From positions 1 to 10,109 of the forward strand of contig DATIFC010000140.1 of NCBI GenBank assembly GCA_035455445.1: a stretch of 10,109 bases of DNA, written 5' to 3'. The notes under the pieces were generated by a model. It was not told where the DNA came from and searched no databases. It worked only from the letters and a program-made list of their open reading frames with translations. Below, piece after piece: positions 1 to 6,398 of the stretch (its first letter is position 1; each line of letters begins with the position of its first letter). This DNA is from AC-32 sp035455445. Its GTDB lineage: Bacteria; Actinomycetota; Thermoleophilia; Gaiellales; Gaiellaceae. A program made the translations under genes and the position numbers.

Positions 1-123
1 CGCCGCCAGGAAGCGGTAGCGCCTCTGACGGCGCCGGCGACTACGGCCGCCCGCGGCACCCGCACGCCAACGGCTGTGGAAACGCCTGTGGACGTGACTC
101 CCGGCGAGGTCGAGAGGCGCTAG
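1..123 (+). CDS. Possible 3' end of an unknown protein (partial)
   Basis: Frame 1 is open from the window edge to a TAG at 121-123 and would encode about 40 C-terminal residues rich in Ala, Thr, Pro and Val, ending in PGEVERR. No domain is recognisable; it reads like a low-complexity tail. Support is modest: third positions are about three-quarters G/C, and the stop falls exactly where the convergent cupin gene also stops. Both stops are supplied by the palindrome CTAG at 120-123. Frame 2 is closed early by a stop at 17-19; frame 3 is also open, but it stays open far into neighbouring genes, as is common in GC-rich DNA. In related genomes rel or sec genes may lie upstream of this hydrolase-hisS block, but nothing visible identifies this tail. 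It could be non-coding. Confidence 0.3.
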   Translation, partial: RRQEAVAPLTAPATTAARGTRTPTAVETPVDVTPGEVERR

Positions 124-509
124 GGGCGAGCGGGAGGTGCCGTCGAGCCCTCCCGGCGACCGCCTGCGGGCGCGGCTTCGCCTTCGCCGCGGTAGTGGCC
201 GGGGCCGGGCCACGGCGCCAGGAAGAGGAGCAGGCGCGCGCCCTGCTCCGTCGAGACCGCGTGCCGCTCGTCGGGCTCGAAGCGGAAGAGCGTGCCGGCC
301 GCTGCGTCGATGCGCTCGCCGTCGCCCTCGACCTGGGCGACGCCGTCGACGACGAGCACGAACGCGTTCTCCTTCACCTGGTGGTCGCCGAGCTCGTGGC
401 CCGGCTCGAGGCCGATCAGCACGGCGCGCGCCGCGTCGCCGGACTCGAGCACGAGCGGCGAACGACTCCCGCCGGGGGTTTCCAGCTCGTGCAGGTTCCA
501 GCTCTTCAT
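120..509 (-). CDS. Small single-domain cupin protein
   Basis: A 129-residue protein with the double-stranded beta-helix pattern of a single-domain cupin. Residues 34-56 match cupin motif 1 loosely (EPGHELGDHQVKENAF then VVDG) and residues 71-85 match motif 2 (AGTLFRFEPDERHAV). Candidate metal ligands are His43, Glu47 and His83; the second His of the classical HxH pair is replaced (HQV), so metal binding may be altered or lost. The last 25 or so residues are Gly/Pro/Ala-rich and probably disordered. The start at 509 is supported by AGGAG on the minus strand at 520-516, 6 nt upstream. No signal peptide is seen, so it is probably cytoplasmic. Substrate and role cannot be told from sequence: small cupins of this type include sugar-binding, oxygenase and non-catalytic members. 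It is transcribed away from the MBL/hisS/aspS genes and stands alone on its strand. Confidence 0.85.
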   Translation of the reverse strand: MKSWNLHELETPGGSRSPLVLESGDAARAVLIGLEPGHELGDHQVKENAFVLVVDGVAQVEGDGERIDAAAGTLFRFEPDERHAVSTEQGARLLLFLAPWPGPGHYRGEGEAAPAGGRREGSTAPPARP

Positions 510-515
510 CGTCGT

Positions 516-520
516 CTCCT
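516..520 (-). promoter_or_regulatory. Shine-Dalgarno site of the cupin gene
   Basis: AGGAG on the minus strand lies 6 nt before the ATG whose complement is 507-509. It fixes the cupin start. An AAGAAT at 557-552 on the minus strand could be a -10 element, but no convincing -35 accompanies it. Confidence 0.5.
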
Positions 521-618
521 ACCCGGTTCGCCACAGACTGACACGGCGCACATTCTTCACAGCCCCCTGACGGACACGCGCGCTCGGGGCGGATACGCTC
601 GCAGTGGGGAGGAGGCCG

Positions 619-687
619 GGCGCGCCTTGAGCAATGGGACCGCGCAGGCGGCGCGCCTCGAGCAGCAGGCCCGCGCAGGCGGCGCGC
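619..687. repeat. Imperfect 31-bp tandem repeat (about 2.2 copies)
   Basis: Unit 1 (619-649) and unit 2 (650-680) match at 26 of 31 positions; a third, truncated copy begins at 681 (GGCGCGC). The best-conserved part is CGCGCAGGCGGCGCGC, identical at 641-656 and 672-687. It lies in the 247-bp gap between the divergent cupin and hydrolase genes, upstream of the hydrolase -10 box. The rest of this gap (510-756) contains the cupin ribosome binding site and no convincing gene. Confidence 0.7.
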
Positions 688-741
688 GAGGAGGCGGCCG
701 GCGGACGCCTCGCGGCATCGGGAGCGCCGCGGCAGCCTGGT

Positions 742-747
742 TAGACT
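742..747 (+). promoter_or_regulatory. -10 box for the MBL hydrolase/hisS/aspS operon
   Basis: TAGACT ends 9 nt before the GTG at 757, and there is no Shine-Dalgarno sequence between them. Transcription would begin within a few bases of the start codon, giving a leaderless or nearly leaderless message. No clear -35 element is seen. This promoter probably also serves hisS and aspS, which overlap downstream. Confidence 0.5.
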
Positions 748-756
748 CACCGCTCC

Positions 757-1407
757 GTGAGCGAGCAGACCGGGATCGTCGTCGACCGTTACGAGCTCGG
801 CCCGATCGAGACGAACTGCTACGTCGTCCGGGCCTCGCGCGGGGCTTCCGAGGCGGTCGTGATCGACCCGGGCGGCAACGCGGCCGAGCTCCGGCTCGAG
901 CTGGCGCGTGCCGGCGCGACCTGCGCCGCGATCCTGATCACGCACGGGCACTGGGACCACCTCGGCGGCGTCGCCGACCTCGCCGAGGGCACCGGCGCCC
1001 CGGTCTACATGGCCGAGGACGAGCAGGCGCTGCTCGAGAACCTGCCCGACCTCGTCCCGGCCGGGGTCGTGGCACGCGGATACACCCCGGACACGCTTCT
1101 CCGGGGCGACGAGACGCTGGAGCTCGCGGGCATCACGTTCGAGACGCTGCCGGTCCCGGGGCACTCCCCGGCGCACCTCGCCTTCCACGCGGACGGCTGC
1201 CTCTTCTCGGGCGATGTCGTCTTCGCGGGCTCGGTCGGCCGCACCGACCTCCCGGGCGCCGACTGGGAGACGCTCGTCGAGTCGATCCGCATGCTCAGCG
1301 AGCGCTTCCCGCCGGAGACGACCGTCTACCCCGGCCACGGCCAGCCGACGACGCTCGGCGCCGAGCTCGCCCGCAACCCGTTCCTCGCTCCGTTGCGCGC
1401 CTCGTGA
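757..1407 (+). CDS. MBL-fold (glyoxalase II-like) metallohydrolase
   Basis: A 216-residue metallo-beta-lactamase-fold protein, close in length to stand-alone glyoxalase II-like hydrolases. The zinc-binding motif HxHxDH is complete at residues 63-68 (HGHWDH); further ligands are His136 in PGHSPAH, Asp153 in SGDVVF and His194 in YPGHG. These are all the residues needed for a binuclear metal centre, so the enzyme should be active, typically on a thioester or similar bond, in the cytoplasm. True glyoxalase II has a C-terminal glutathione-binding helical domain, which is missing here; the substrate is therefore unknown. It starts at GTG 757, consistent with the -10 box just upstream, and its stop overlaps the hisS start by 4 nt (GTGA at 1404-1407), so the two are translationally coupled. 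A hydrolase of this family just before hisS is a recurrent arrangement in Actinobacteria. Confidence 0.92.
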   Translation: MSEQTGIVVDRYELGPIETNCYVVRASRGASEAVVIDPGGNAAELRLELARAGATCAAILITHGHWDHLGGVADLAEGTGAPVYMAEDEQALLENLPDLVPAGVVARGYTPDTLLRGDETLELAGITFETLPVPGHSPAHLAFHADGCLFSGDVVFAGSVGRTDLPGADWETLVESIRMLSERFPPETTVYPGHGQPTTLGAELARNPFLAPLRAS

Positions 1408-2639
1408 CGACCTTCGAGGCGCCGCGGGGCACTCACGACATCCTCCCGTCCGAGCAGCCGCTGTGGAGGCTGGTCACGGGCGAGGCGGAGCGGCTCTGCT
1501 CTCTCTACGGCTACCGGCCGATCCAGACGCCGAGCTTCGAGGACACCGCCGTCTTCCGGCGCACCTCCGGCGAGGGATCCGACGTCGTGCACAAGGAGAT
1601 GTACAGCTTCGAGGACCGCGGCGGCCGCTCGCTCACGCTCCGCCCCGAGGGCACCGCGCCGATCGCCCGCGCCTACCTCGAGCACGGCCTCCACCGCGAG
1701 GCGCAGCCGGTCAAGCTCTACACGATCGCGACGATGTTCCGCTACGCGGCCCCCCAGCGCGGCCGTTACCGCGAGCACTGGCAGCTGTCGGTCGAGGCGA
1801 TCGGCTCCGCCGACCCGGCGATCGACGCCGAGCTGATCCAGCTCTACGACGAGCTGCTGGCGCGTCTGGGAATCACGGGCTACCGCCTGCTGCTGAACTC
1901 GATCGGCGACGGCAACTGCCGGCCGCAGTACCTCGCACGGCTGACCGCCTGGCTCGACGAGCACGACGACGTCCTCGACGAGGAGGCGCGCCAGAAGCGC
2001 ACGACGAGCCCGCTGCGCGTCTTCGACGTGAAGAGCGACCGTGTCCAGGAGGCGCTGGCGGAGGCGCCCAAGATCGGCGACGCGCTCTGCGACGAGTGTC
2101 GTGCGCACTTCGAGGCCGTGCAGGCGCACCTGGAGAACTACGGCGTCCGCTTCGAGCTCACGCCGACCCTCGTGCGCGGGCTCGACTACTACACCCGGAC
2201 GGCGTTCGAGTTCGTCGACGACGCGATCGGCGCTCAGAGCTCGATCTGCGGCGGCGGGCGCTACGACGGCCTGGTGGAGCAGCTCGGCGGCAAGCCGACG
2301 CCGGGAATCGGCTTCGGCGCCGGGATCGAGCGGCTGCTGCTCTCGCTCGGCGAGGAGGGCGTCACGCCGGAGCCGGTCGAGCTGGACGTCTTCGTCGCGC
2401 TGCTCGACGCGGGCGACAAGCCGCGGGTGCTGCCGCTCGTCCAGGAGCTGCGCCGGATGGGGATGAGCGCCGAGGTCGACTACGCCGAGCGCTCACTCAA
2501 GGGGCAGCTCACGCATGCGCGGCGGCTCGGCGCCAGGGCGATCGTCGAGTGGGGGCCGGAGCGCTCGACGGTGCGGCGCCCGGGGCGCGAGGACGAGGAG
2601 GTCCCGACGGCGCAGCTCGCGGAGAGGCTGAAGGCATGA
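1404..2639 (+). CDS. hisS: Histidyl-tRNA synthetase
   Basis: A 411-residue class II aminoacyl-tRNA synthetase that charges tRNA-His with histidine in the cytoplasm. The N-terminal PRGTHDILP (7-15) is typical of HisRS. Motif 2 spans TLRPEGTAPIARAY (78-91) through FRYAAPQRGRYREHWQ (112-127), keeping the Arg, the loop and Gln127. The histidine-specific motif RGLDYYT is at 258-264, GGGRYDGL at 283-290 and motif 3 (GIGFGAGIERLLL) at 301-313. A CDEC pair is at 229-232. The anticodon-binding domain occupies about 326-411. Length is normal for the bacterial enzyme. The GTG start at 1404 overlaps the hydrolase stop, and the open frame upstream is only GC-rich read-through with no HisRS features. In the motif 2 loop REHWQLSVE replaces the more usual RQFHQ form, keeping the key Gln and Glu131. 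The stop overlaps the aspS start. Confidence 0.98.
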   Translation: MTTFEAPRGTHDILPSEQPLWRLVTGEAERLCSLYGYRPIQTPSFEDTAVFRRTSGEGSDVVHKEMYSFEDRGGRSLTLRPEGTAPIARAYLEHGLHREAQPVKLYTIATMFRYAAPQRGRYREHWQLSVEAIGSADPAIDAELIQLYDELLARLGITGYRLLLNSIGDGNCRPQYLARLTAWLDEHDDVLDEEARQKRTTSPLRVFDVKSDRVQEALAEAPKIGDALCDECRAHFEAVQAHLENYGVRFELTPTLVRGLDYYTRTAFEFVDDAIGAQSSICGGGRYDGLVEQLGGKPTPGIGFGAGIERLLLSLGEEGVTPEPVELDVFVALLDAGDKPRVLPLVQELRRMGMSAEVDYAERSLKGQLTHARRLGARAIVEWGPERSTVRRPGREDEEVPTAQLAERLKA

Positions 2640-4378
2640 GGTGGCGCGACCTGAAGGCGGGGGAGCTGCGCGCCGAGCACGTCGGGCAGCGGCTCGCGCT
2701 CGCCGGCTGGGCCGCCCGCCGGCGCGACCACGGCGGTCTCGTCTTCATCGACCTGCGCGACGAGGGCGGGCTCGCGCAGCTCGTGATCAACCCGGAGCGC
2801 GCGCCGGATGCGGCCGAGGTCGCCCACGGCGTGCGCAACGAGTTCGTCGTCCGCGCGCAGGGCGAGGTCGCCGCCCGTGCGCCCGAGGCCGTGAACCCGA
2901 ACCTCCCCACGGGCGAGGTCGAGCTGCAGGTGGACGAGCTCGAGATCGTCTCGCGGTCGGAGCCGCTGCCGTTCCAGGTCGACGAGGAGGGCGTCGAAGA
3001 GGGCACGCGCCTGCGCTATCGCTACCTCGACCTGCGCCGCGAGCGGATGCAGCGCAACCTGCGCCTCTCGGCCACGGTCGTCGCGGCCATCCGCCGCTAC
3101 ATGGACGAGCACGGCTTCGTCGACGTCTGGACGCCGAACCTCACCAAGGCGACCCCCGAGGGCGCCCGCGACTTCCTCGTCCCCGTGCGGCTGCAGCCGG
3201 GCCGCTTCTTCGCGCTCCCGCAGTCGCCGCAGATCTTCAAGCAGATCCTGATGGTCGCCGGGCTGGGTCGCTACTACCAGATCGCCACGTGCTTCCGGGA
3301 CGAGGATCTCCGGGCCGATCGCCAGTTCGAGTTCCGGCAGCTCGACCTCGAGCTCTCGTTCCCCACACGCGAGGAGGTGTGGAAGACGCTCGAGGGCGCC
3401 GTCTGCGCGTCGTTCGAGGCGCTCGAGCGCGAGCCGCCGTCGCGGCCGTTCCAGCGGCTGACGTGGCACGAGGCGATGGCGCGCTACGGATCGGACAAGC
3501 CGGATCTACGCTTCGGCCTCGAGCTACACGACCTGACCGAGGAGACGCGCGACTCGGAGTTCAAGGTCTTCGCCCAGGCGCCGAGCGTGCAGTACCTGAC
3601 GGTGCCGCAGGAGCTTTCGCGCGCGGAGCTGGCGTCGCTGGAGGACCTCGCGAAGGAGTGGGGCGGCAAGGGCCTTGCCTACCTCGTCTTCGACGAGGAG
3701 GGCGAGGTGCGCTCGCCGATCGCGAAGTTCCTCGCCGCGGAGGTGGTCGAGGCGGTGCGGCCGGAGCAGCCGGCCGCGACGGTGCTCTTCGGCGCCGACG
3801 AGGCGGCCGTCGTCGCGCGCGTCCTCTCCGCGCTGCGCAACCACCTCGGCCGCCGGCTCGGGCTGATCGACGAGACTCGCGACGAGTTCCTCTGGGTGAC
3901 CGACTTTCCGCTCTTCGAGTGGGACGAGGAGGGCAAGCGCTGGACGTTCAGCCACCACCCCTTCACCGGGGTGCGGCCCGGCGACGAGGGACTGATCGAG
4001 TCCGACCCCGGCCGCGCCGTCAGCCAGGCCTACGACCTCGTCTGGAACGGGTGGGAGCTGGGCTCGGGGTCGATCCGGATCCACGACTCCGCGCTGCAGC
4101 GGCGCATCTTCGCCGCGATGGGCATCAGCGACGAGGAGGCCGAGGAGCGCTTCGGCTTCCTGCTCGAGGTGCTGCGCATGGGCGCGCCGCCGCACGGCGG
4201 CTTCGCGATGGGCCTCGAGCGGTTCGTCGCGCTGCTCGCCGGCGAGAGCAACATCCGCGAGGTCGTCGCCTTCCCGAAGACGGCGAGCGGGTCGGAGCCG
4301 CTGAGCGGCGCTCCGACGCCGATCGCGCAGGACATCCTGGCCGAGCTCGGAATTCAGGTGCTGCCCGTCGACGACTGA
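2636..4378 (+). CDS. aspS: Aspartyl-tRNA synthetase (bacterial type, probably non-discriminating)
   Basis: A 580-residue bacterial-type AspRS, class IIb. The N-terminal OB-fold anticodon-binding domain (about 1-105) contains RRRDHGGLVFIDLRD (28-42). The catalytic core has TPEGARDFLVP (173-183), the motif 2 region FRDEDLRADRQ (220-230) and motif 3 GGFAMGLERFVALLAGES (521-538). The bacterial GAD insertion domain lies about 280-415. His32 is at the position where non-discriminating AspRS enzymes have His and discriminating ones Leu; this suggests it also charges tRNA-Asn with Asp for amidation by GatCAB (family knowledge plus inference). After DRQ, the usual PEFTQ is here FEFRQ, an unusual motif 2 form. 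The start ATG overlaps the hisS stop (ATGA, 2636-2639), so the two are co-translated. No terminator is visible after the stop; the next promoter overlaps it. Confidence 0.98.
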   Translation: MRWRDLKAGELRAEHVGQRLALAGWAARRRDHGGLVFIDLRDEGGLAQLVINPERAPDAAEVAHGVRNEFVVRAQGEVAARAPEAVNPNLPTGEVELQVDELEIVSRSEPLPFQVDEEGVEEGTRLRYRYLDLRRERMQRNLRLSATVVAAIRRYMDEHGFVDVWTPNLTKATPEGARDFLVPVRLQPGRFFALPQSPQIFKQILMVAGLGRYYQIATCFRDEDLRADRQFEFRQLDLELSFPTREEVWKTLEGAVCASFEALEREPPSRPFQRLTWHEAMARYGSDKPDLRFGLELHDLTEETRDSEFKVFAQAPSVQYLTVPQELSRAELASLEDLAKEWGGKGLAYLVFDEEGEVRSPIAKFLAAEVVEAVRPEQPAATVLFGADEAAVVARVLSALRNHLGRRLGLIDETRDEFLWVTDFPLFEWDEEGKRWTFSHHPFTGVRPGDEGLIESDPGRAVSQAYDLVWNGWELGSGSIRIHDSALQRRIFAAMGISDEEAEERFGFLLEVLRMGAPPHGGFAMGLERFVALLAGESNIREVVAFPKTASGSEPLSGAPTPIAQDILAELGIQVLPVDD

Positions 4379-4404
4379 CGGGGAGCCGGTACAGCAGTCA
4401 TACT
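4375..4404 (+). promoter_or_regulatory. Promoter of the coiled-coil protein gene
   Basis: CTGACG (4375-4380), overlapping the aspS stop codon, and CATACT (4399-4404) are separated by 18 nt and resemble -35 and -10 elements (4 of 6 matches each). The predicted start near 4411 leaves a leader of about 33 nt, so unlike several neighbours this message carries a conventional leader. Confidence 0.4.
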
Positions 4405-4428
4405 TCTCCCGAGTCGCAGGTCGAGTCC

Positions 4429-4434
4429 AGGAGG
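4429..4434 (+). promoter_or_regulatory. Strong Shine-Dalgarno site deciding the start at 4444
   Basis: A perfect AGGAGG lies 9 nt before ATG 4444. It settles the start of the coiled-coil gene, whose reading frame is open much further upstream inside aspS only because of high GC content. Confidence 0.75.
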
Positions 4435-4443
4435 CAAGAGCAG

Positions 4444-5373
4444 ATGGCATCCGAAGGTCCCGAGCGAGCCGAGCAGGCGCCGTCGCTGACGTCACTGCCG
4501 CGGGTCGAGGACCTGCCGAGCGCAGCCGACGGCTACGACCGCGAGAAGGTCAGGGAGGCGTTCGACGCGTTCCGCCGCCACACGACGCAGCTCCAGGTGC
4601 AGCTGCGCGTCCTGCAGGCCGCGGGCGGGAGCGCGGAGCCGACCGGCCACGCCGTGCGCATGGACGCGATGCACATGATCCGGGCCGCCGCGGAGATGGC
4701 CGACACGATCGAGCGTGACGCGCAGACGGCCTCTGCGGCGCAGCTGCGCCGCACCGAGGAGGAGGTCTCGCGCCGGCAGCGCGACCTGCAGGACCGGCAG
4801 GGCGAGATCGAGCGCTACCGCCAGGAGAGCGAGCGGCAGCGTGCCGAGATGCTCAACGCCGCGAAGGCGGAGGCGCGCCAGCTGACGCAGGAGACGCAGC
4901 AGCACTCGAACCAGGAGATCGCCGAGGCCGAGTCACGGGCCGCGCGCCTGATCGAGCAGGCCCGTCACCAGGCGACCGAGCTCACGAACGCGACGCGCGC
5001 CGAGGTCGAGCAGACGCTCGAGTGGGCCCGCGGACAGGCGGCGGCGATCATCCATCGAGCGCAGGAGGGCGCCGAGCAGCTGCTCGGAGCCGCAGGTCTC
5101 GGCGACGAGGCGGTCGGCCGCGTCGCGCAGTCCATCGTCCGCTCGGCCGAAGCGGCGGCCGAGGCCAGCCGCGGCGGGCCGCCGCCGGCGGGCCCCGCCT
5201 CCACGCAACTGCGTGCCGCCGAGCCCGAGGCCGAGACCGGGGCCGCGCCCGACGCCTCGCCGCACGAGTCGGAGGAGCCGCGGCCCTCGCCGCCGGCCTC
5301 GCCGGGTCCCTCGCCGCCCACCCCGCAGCAACGGGGCGAAGGACCGTCGAGCGGGGACGACAGCGCCAGCTAG
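4444..5373 (+). CDS. Coiled-coil protein with acidic Pro-rich tail (DivIVA-like style)
   Basis: A 309-residue protein with no enzyme motif. Residues 1-30 are polar; 31-60 (from YDREKVREAFDAF) form a short amphipathic helix region; about 75-240 is a long, Ala/Glu/Gln/Arg-rich alpha-helical coiled coil with Ala recurring at short helical spacing, as in DivIVA/Wag31 tails and ATP synthase b-type stalks; 243-309 is a low-complexity Pro/Glu/Ser tail. There is no signal peptide or membrane span, so it is probably a cytoplasmic scaffold or filament-forming protein. The N-terminal DivIVA membrane-binding motif is not recognisable, so a DivIVA relation is only by style. It has its own promoter and AGGAGG site, and its stop codon forms part of the next gene's -10 box. 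A link to the envelope genes immediately downstream is inference from adjacency. Confidence 0.85.
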   Translation: MASEGPERAEQAPSLTSLPRVEDLPSAADGYDREKVREAFDAFRRHTTQLQVQLRVLQAAGGSAEPTGHAVRMDAMHMIRAAAEMADTIERDAQTASAAQLRRTEEEVSRRQRDLQDRQGEIERYRQESERQRAEMLNAAKAEARQLTQETQQHSNQEIAEAESRAARLIEQARHQATELTNATRAEVEQTLEWARGQAAAIIHRAQEGAEQLLGAAGLGDEAVGRVAQSIVRSAEAAAEASRGGPPPAGPASTQLRAAEPEAETGAAPDASPHESEEPRPSPPASPGPSPPTPQQRGEGPSSGDDSAS

Positions 5374-5376
5374 GCT
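5371..5376 (+). promoter_or_regulatory. -10 box for the envelope mini-operon (leaderless)
   Basis: TAGGCT contains the TAG stop of the coiled-coil gene and ends 6 nt before GTG 5383, placing +1 at or next to the start codon. No Shine-Dalgarno is present in the 9-nt gap, which supports leaderless transcription; coupled translation from the upstream gene is an alternative. Confidence 0.4.
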
Positions 5377-5382
5377 CGGCTC

Positions 5383-6093
5383 GTGCTACCGGGCCGGCTC
5401 GGTCTTCGCTTCGCGCTCGAGGCGCTCTTCCTCGTTCTGGTGGCGCTCGGCGCCGGCTTCGCCGACCTTCGCCCGGCGCTGATCGTGCTCGTCATGGCCG
5501 CCGCATGGCTGCTCGTGGCGCTCGTCGAGCTGACCGCCGAGCGGGTCTCGTCCTCGCCGGTGTCGTACCTGCTCCCCGATCGCGCCGGGACGGAGAGGGA
5601 GGAGGACGAGGAGGAGCGCGTGTCGTGGCCGCTGCCGGAGGAGCGAACGGTGGTCTCGCCGCCGGAGCAGCTGCCCGCGCGCGAGCCGGAGCCCGAGCCG
5701 GAGCCCGAGCTACCGAGCGCCTCCCCCGAGCCAGCCGCCGAGCCGGAGCCGCCTGTCGAGGAGCTCCGGGCCGAGCCTGCGGCGGAGCCGGAGCCGCCTG
5801 TCGAGGAGCTCCCGGCACCCGAGCCCGAGCCTGTGCAGGAGCCGGAGCCGGCGGCAGCCGACGAGCCGGTGCCTGCGGTTGCGGAGGGGGAGACGGGCGA
5901 GGAGCCCCGGCCGCGCCGGTTGCGGTCGCTGCTGCGCCGCCGGGAGCGAGAGGAATCACCGCCCGAGCCCGCCGGGCCTCCGCGGCACGTGAAGCTGCTG
6001 CCGCGGCGCACGGCGCCGGAGCCGAGCCGCGCCACACAGGAGGTCGCCGAGCTCTTCGACGAGCCCGAGGGCCGTGAGGAGCACGGCCGGTGA
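5383..6093 (+). CDS. Two-helix membrane protein with P/E-rich cytoplasmic tail
   Basis: A 236-residue protein that I do not recognise. Two hydrophobic helices (about 8-27 and 30-50) joined by a short turn with Asp and Arg form an N-terminal membrane hairpin. From about 65 to 175 the chain is dominated by Pro and Glu, including a perfect 11-residue repeat AAEPEPPVEEL at 118-128 and 133-143. Residues 176-190 are strongly basic (RPRRLRSLLRRRERE), and the C-terminus (200-229) has a more ordinary motif, RHVKLLPRR then EVAELFDEPEG, that may be an interaction segment. With both termini on the same side and a basic cluster after the helices, the tail is probably cytoplasmic. The GTG start is supported by the -10 box 6 nt upstream. 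Its stop overlaps the next start (GTGA, 6090-6093), so the genes form an operon. Confidence 0.8.
   Translation: MLPGRLGLRFALEALFLVLVALGAGFADLRPALIVLVMAAAWLLVALVELTAERVSSSPVSYLLPDRAGTEREEDEEERVSWPLPEERTVVSPPEQLPAREPEPEPEPELPSASPEPAAEPEPPVEELRAEPAAEPEPPVEELPAPEPEPVQEPEPAAADEPVPAVAEGETGEEPRPRRLRSLLRRREREESPPEPAGPPRHVKLLPRRTAPEPSRATQEVAELFDEPEGREEHGR
5740..5812 (+). repeat. 28-nt direct repeat, period 45 nt, within the P/E-rich coding region
   Basis: The identical 28-nt stretch starting GAGCCGGAGCC occurs at 5740-5767 and 5785-5812, exactly 45 nt (15 codons) apart and in frame. Identity at the wobble positions as well as in the peptide suggests a recent internal duplication rather than selection on the peptide alone. 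Confidence 0.85.
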
Positions 6094-6398
6094 AGGTCCG
6101 GCTTTTCCGGCAGGGGAGCCAGCGGCCGTCAGGTGAGCCGCCCGAGGGCCGGGCCGCGCCCCGCCAGGAGCCCGCCGCGGAGAGCCCGAGCTCGCCGGAG
6201 GAGGCTCCGCGGGCCTGGAACCTGTGGGAGCTCGAGCGCCTGGCCGAGGAGCTGAACGGCGGCAGTCGCGCTGAGGAGCGGGCGCTGCTCCTCCTGCATC
6301 TGCGCGACGTCGCGGATTCCTCCGGCCACCTCCCGGCCGAGTTCGACCCGCTCGTGCGGGAGGCGTTCGGCGAGGGCCTCGCGGAGCTCGCCGGGTGA
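6090..6398 (+). CDS. Small conserved-looking helical protein of unknown function
   Basis: A 102-residue cytoplasmic protein, unrecognised at family level. Residues 1-41 are a polar, Pro/Glu-rich leader; 42-100 form a compact, mainly alpha-helical unit beginning AWNLWELERLAEEL, followed by a Leu-rich helix (ERALLLLHLRDVAD, 63-76) and a segment LPAEFDPLVREAFGE (81-95). Two Trp in a short WNLWELE motif and a regular hydrophobic pattern argue for a real fold and against a spurious frame. It overlaps the membrane protein upstream and the secreted protein downstream by 4 nt each (GTGA both times), so it must be co-expressed with them. Its role may be to bridge or regulate the membrane partner, but that is inference from the operon. 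Confidence 0.8.
   Translation: MKVRLFRQGSQRPSGEPPEGRAAPRQEPAAESPSSPEEAPRAWNLWELERLAEELNGGSRAEERALLLLHLRDVADSSGHLPAEFDPLVREAFGEGLAELAG

Noticed and set aside
195..1403. Long open stretch in the hisS frame upstream of the GTG at 1404
   Set aside because: It runs antisense to the cupin gene and out of frame through the complete MBL hydrolase; its product is Arg/Pro/Gly-rich with no HisRS features. It is stop-free only because of high GC.
2641..4443. Open frame joining the aspS region to the coiled-coil gene
   Set aside because: The part within aspS is an out-of-frame shadow of Arg/Ala/Pro-rich residues; the real start has AGGAGG at correct distance at 4444.
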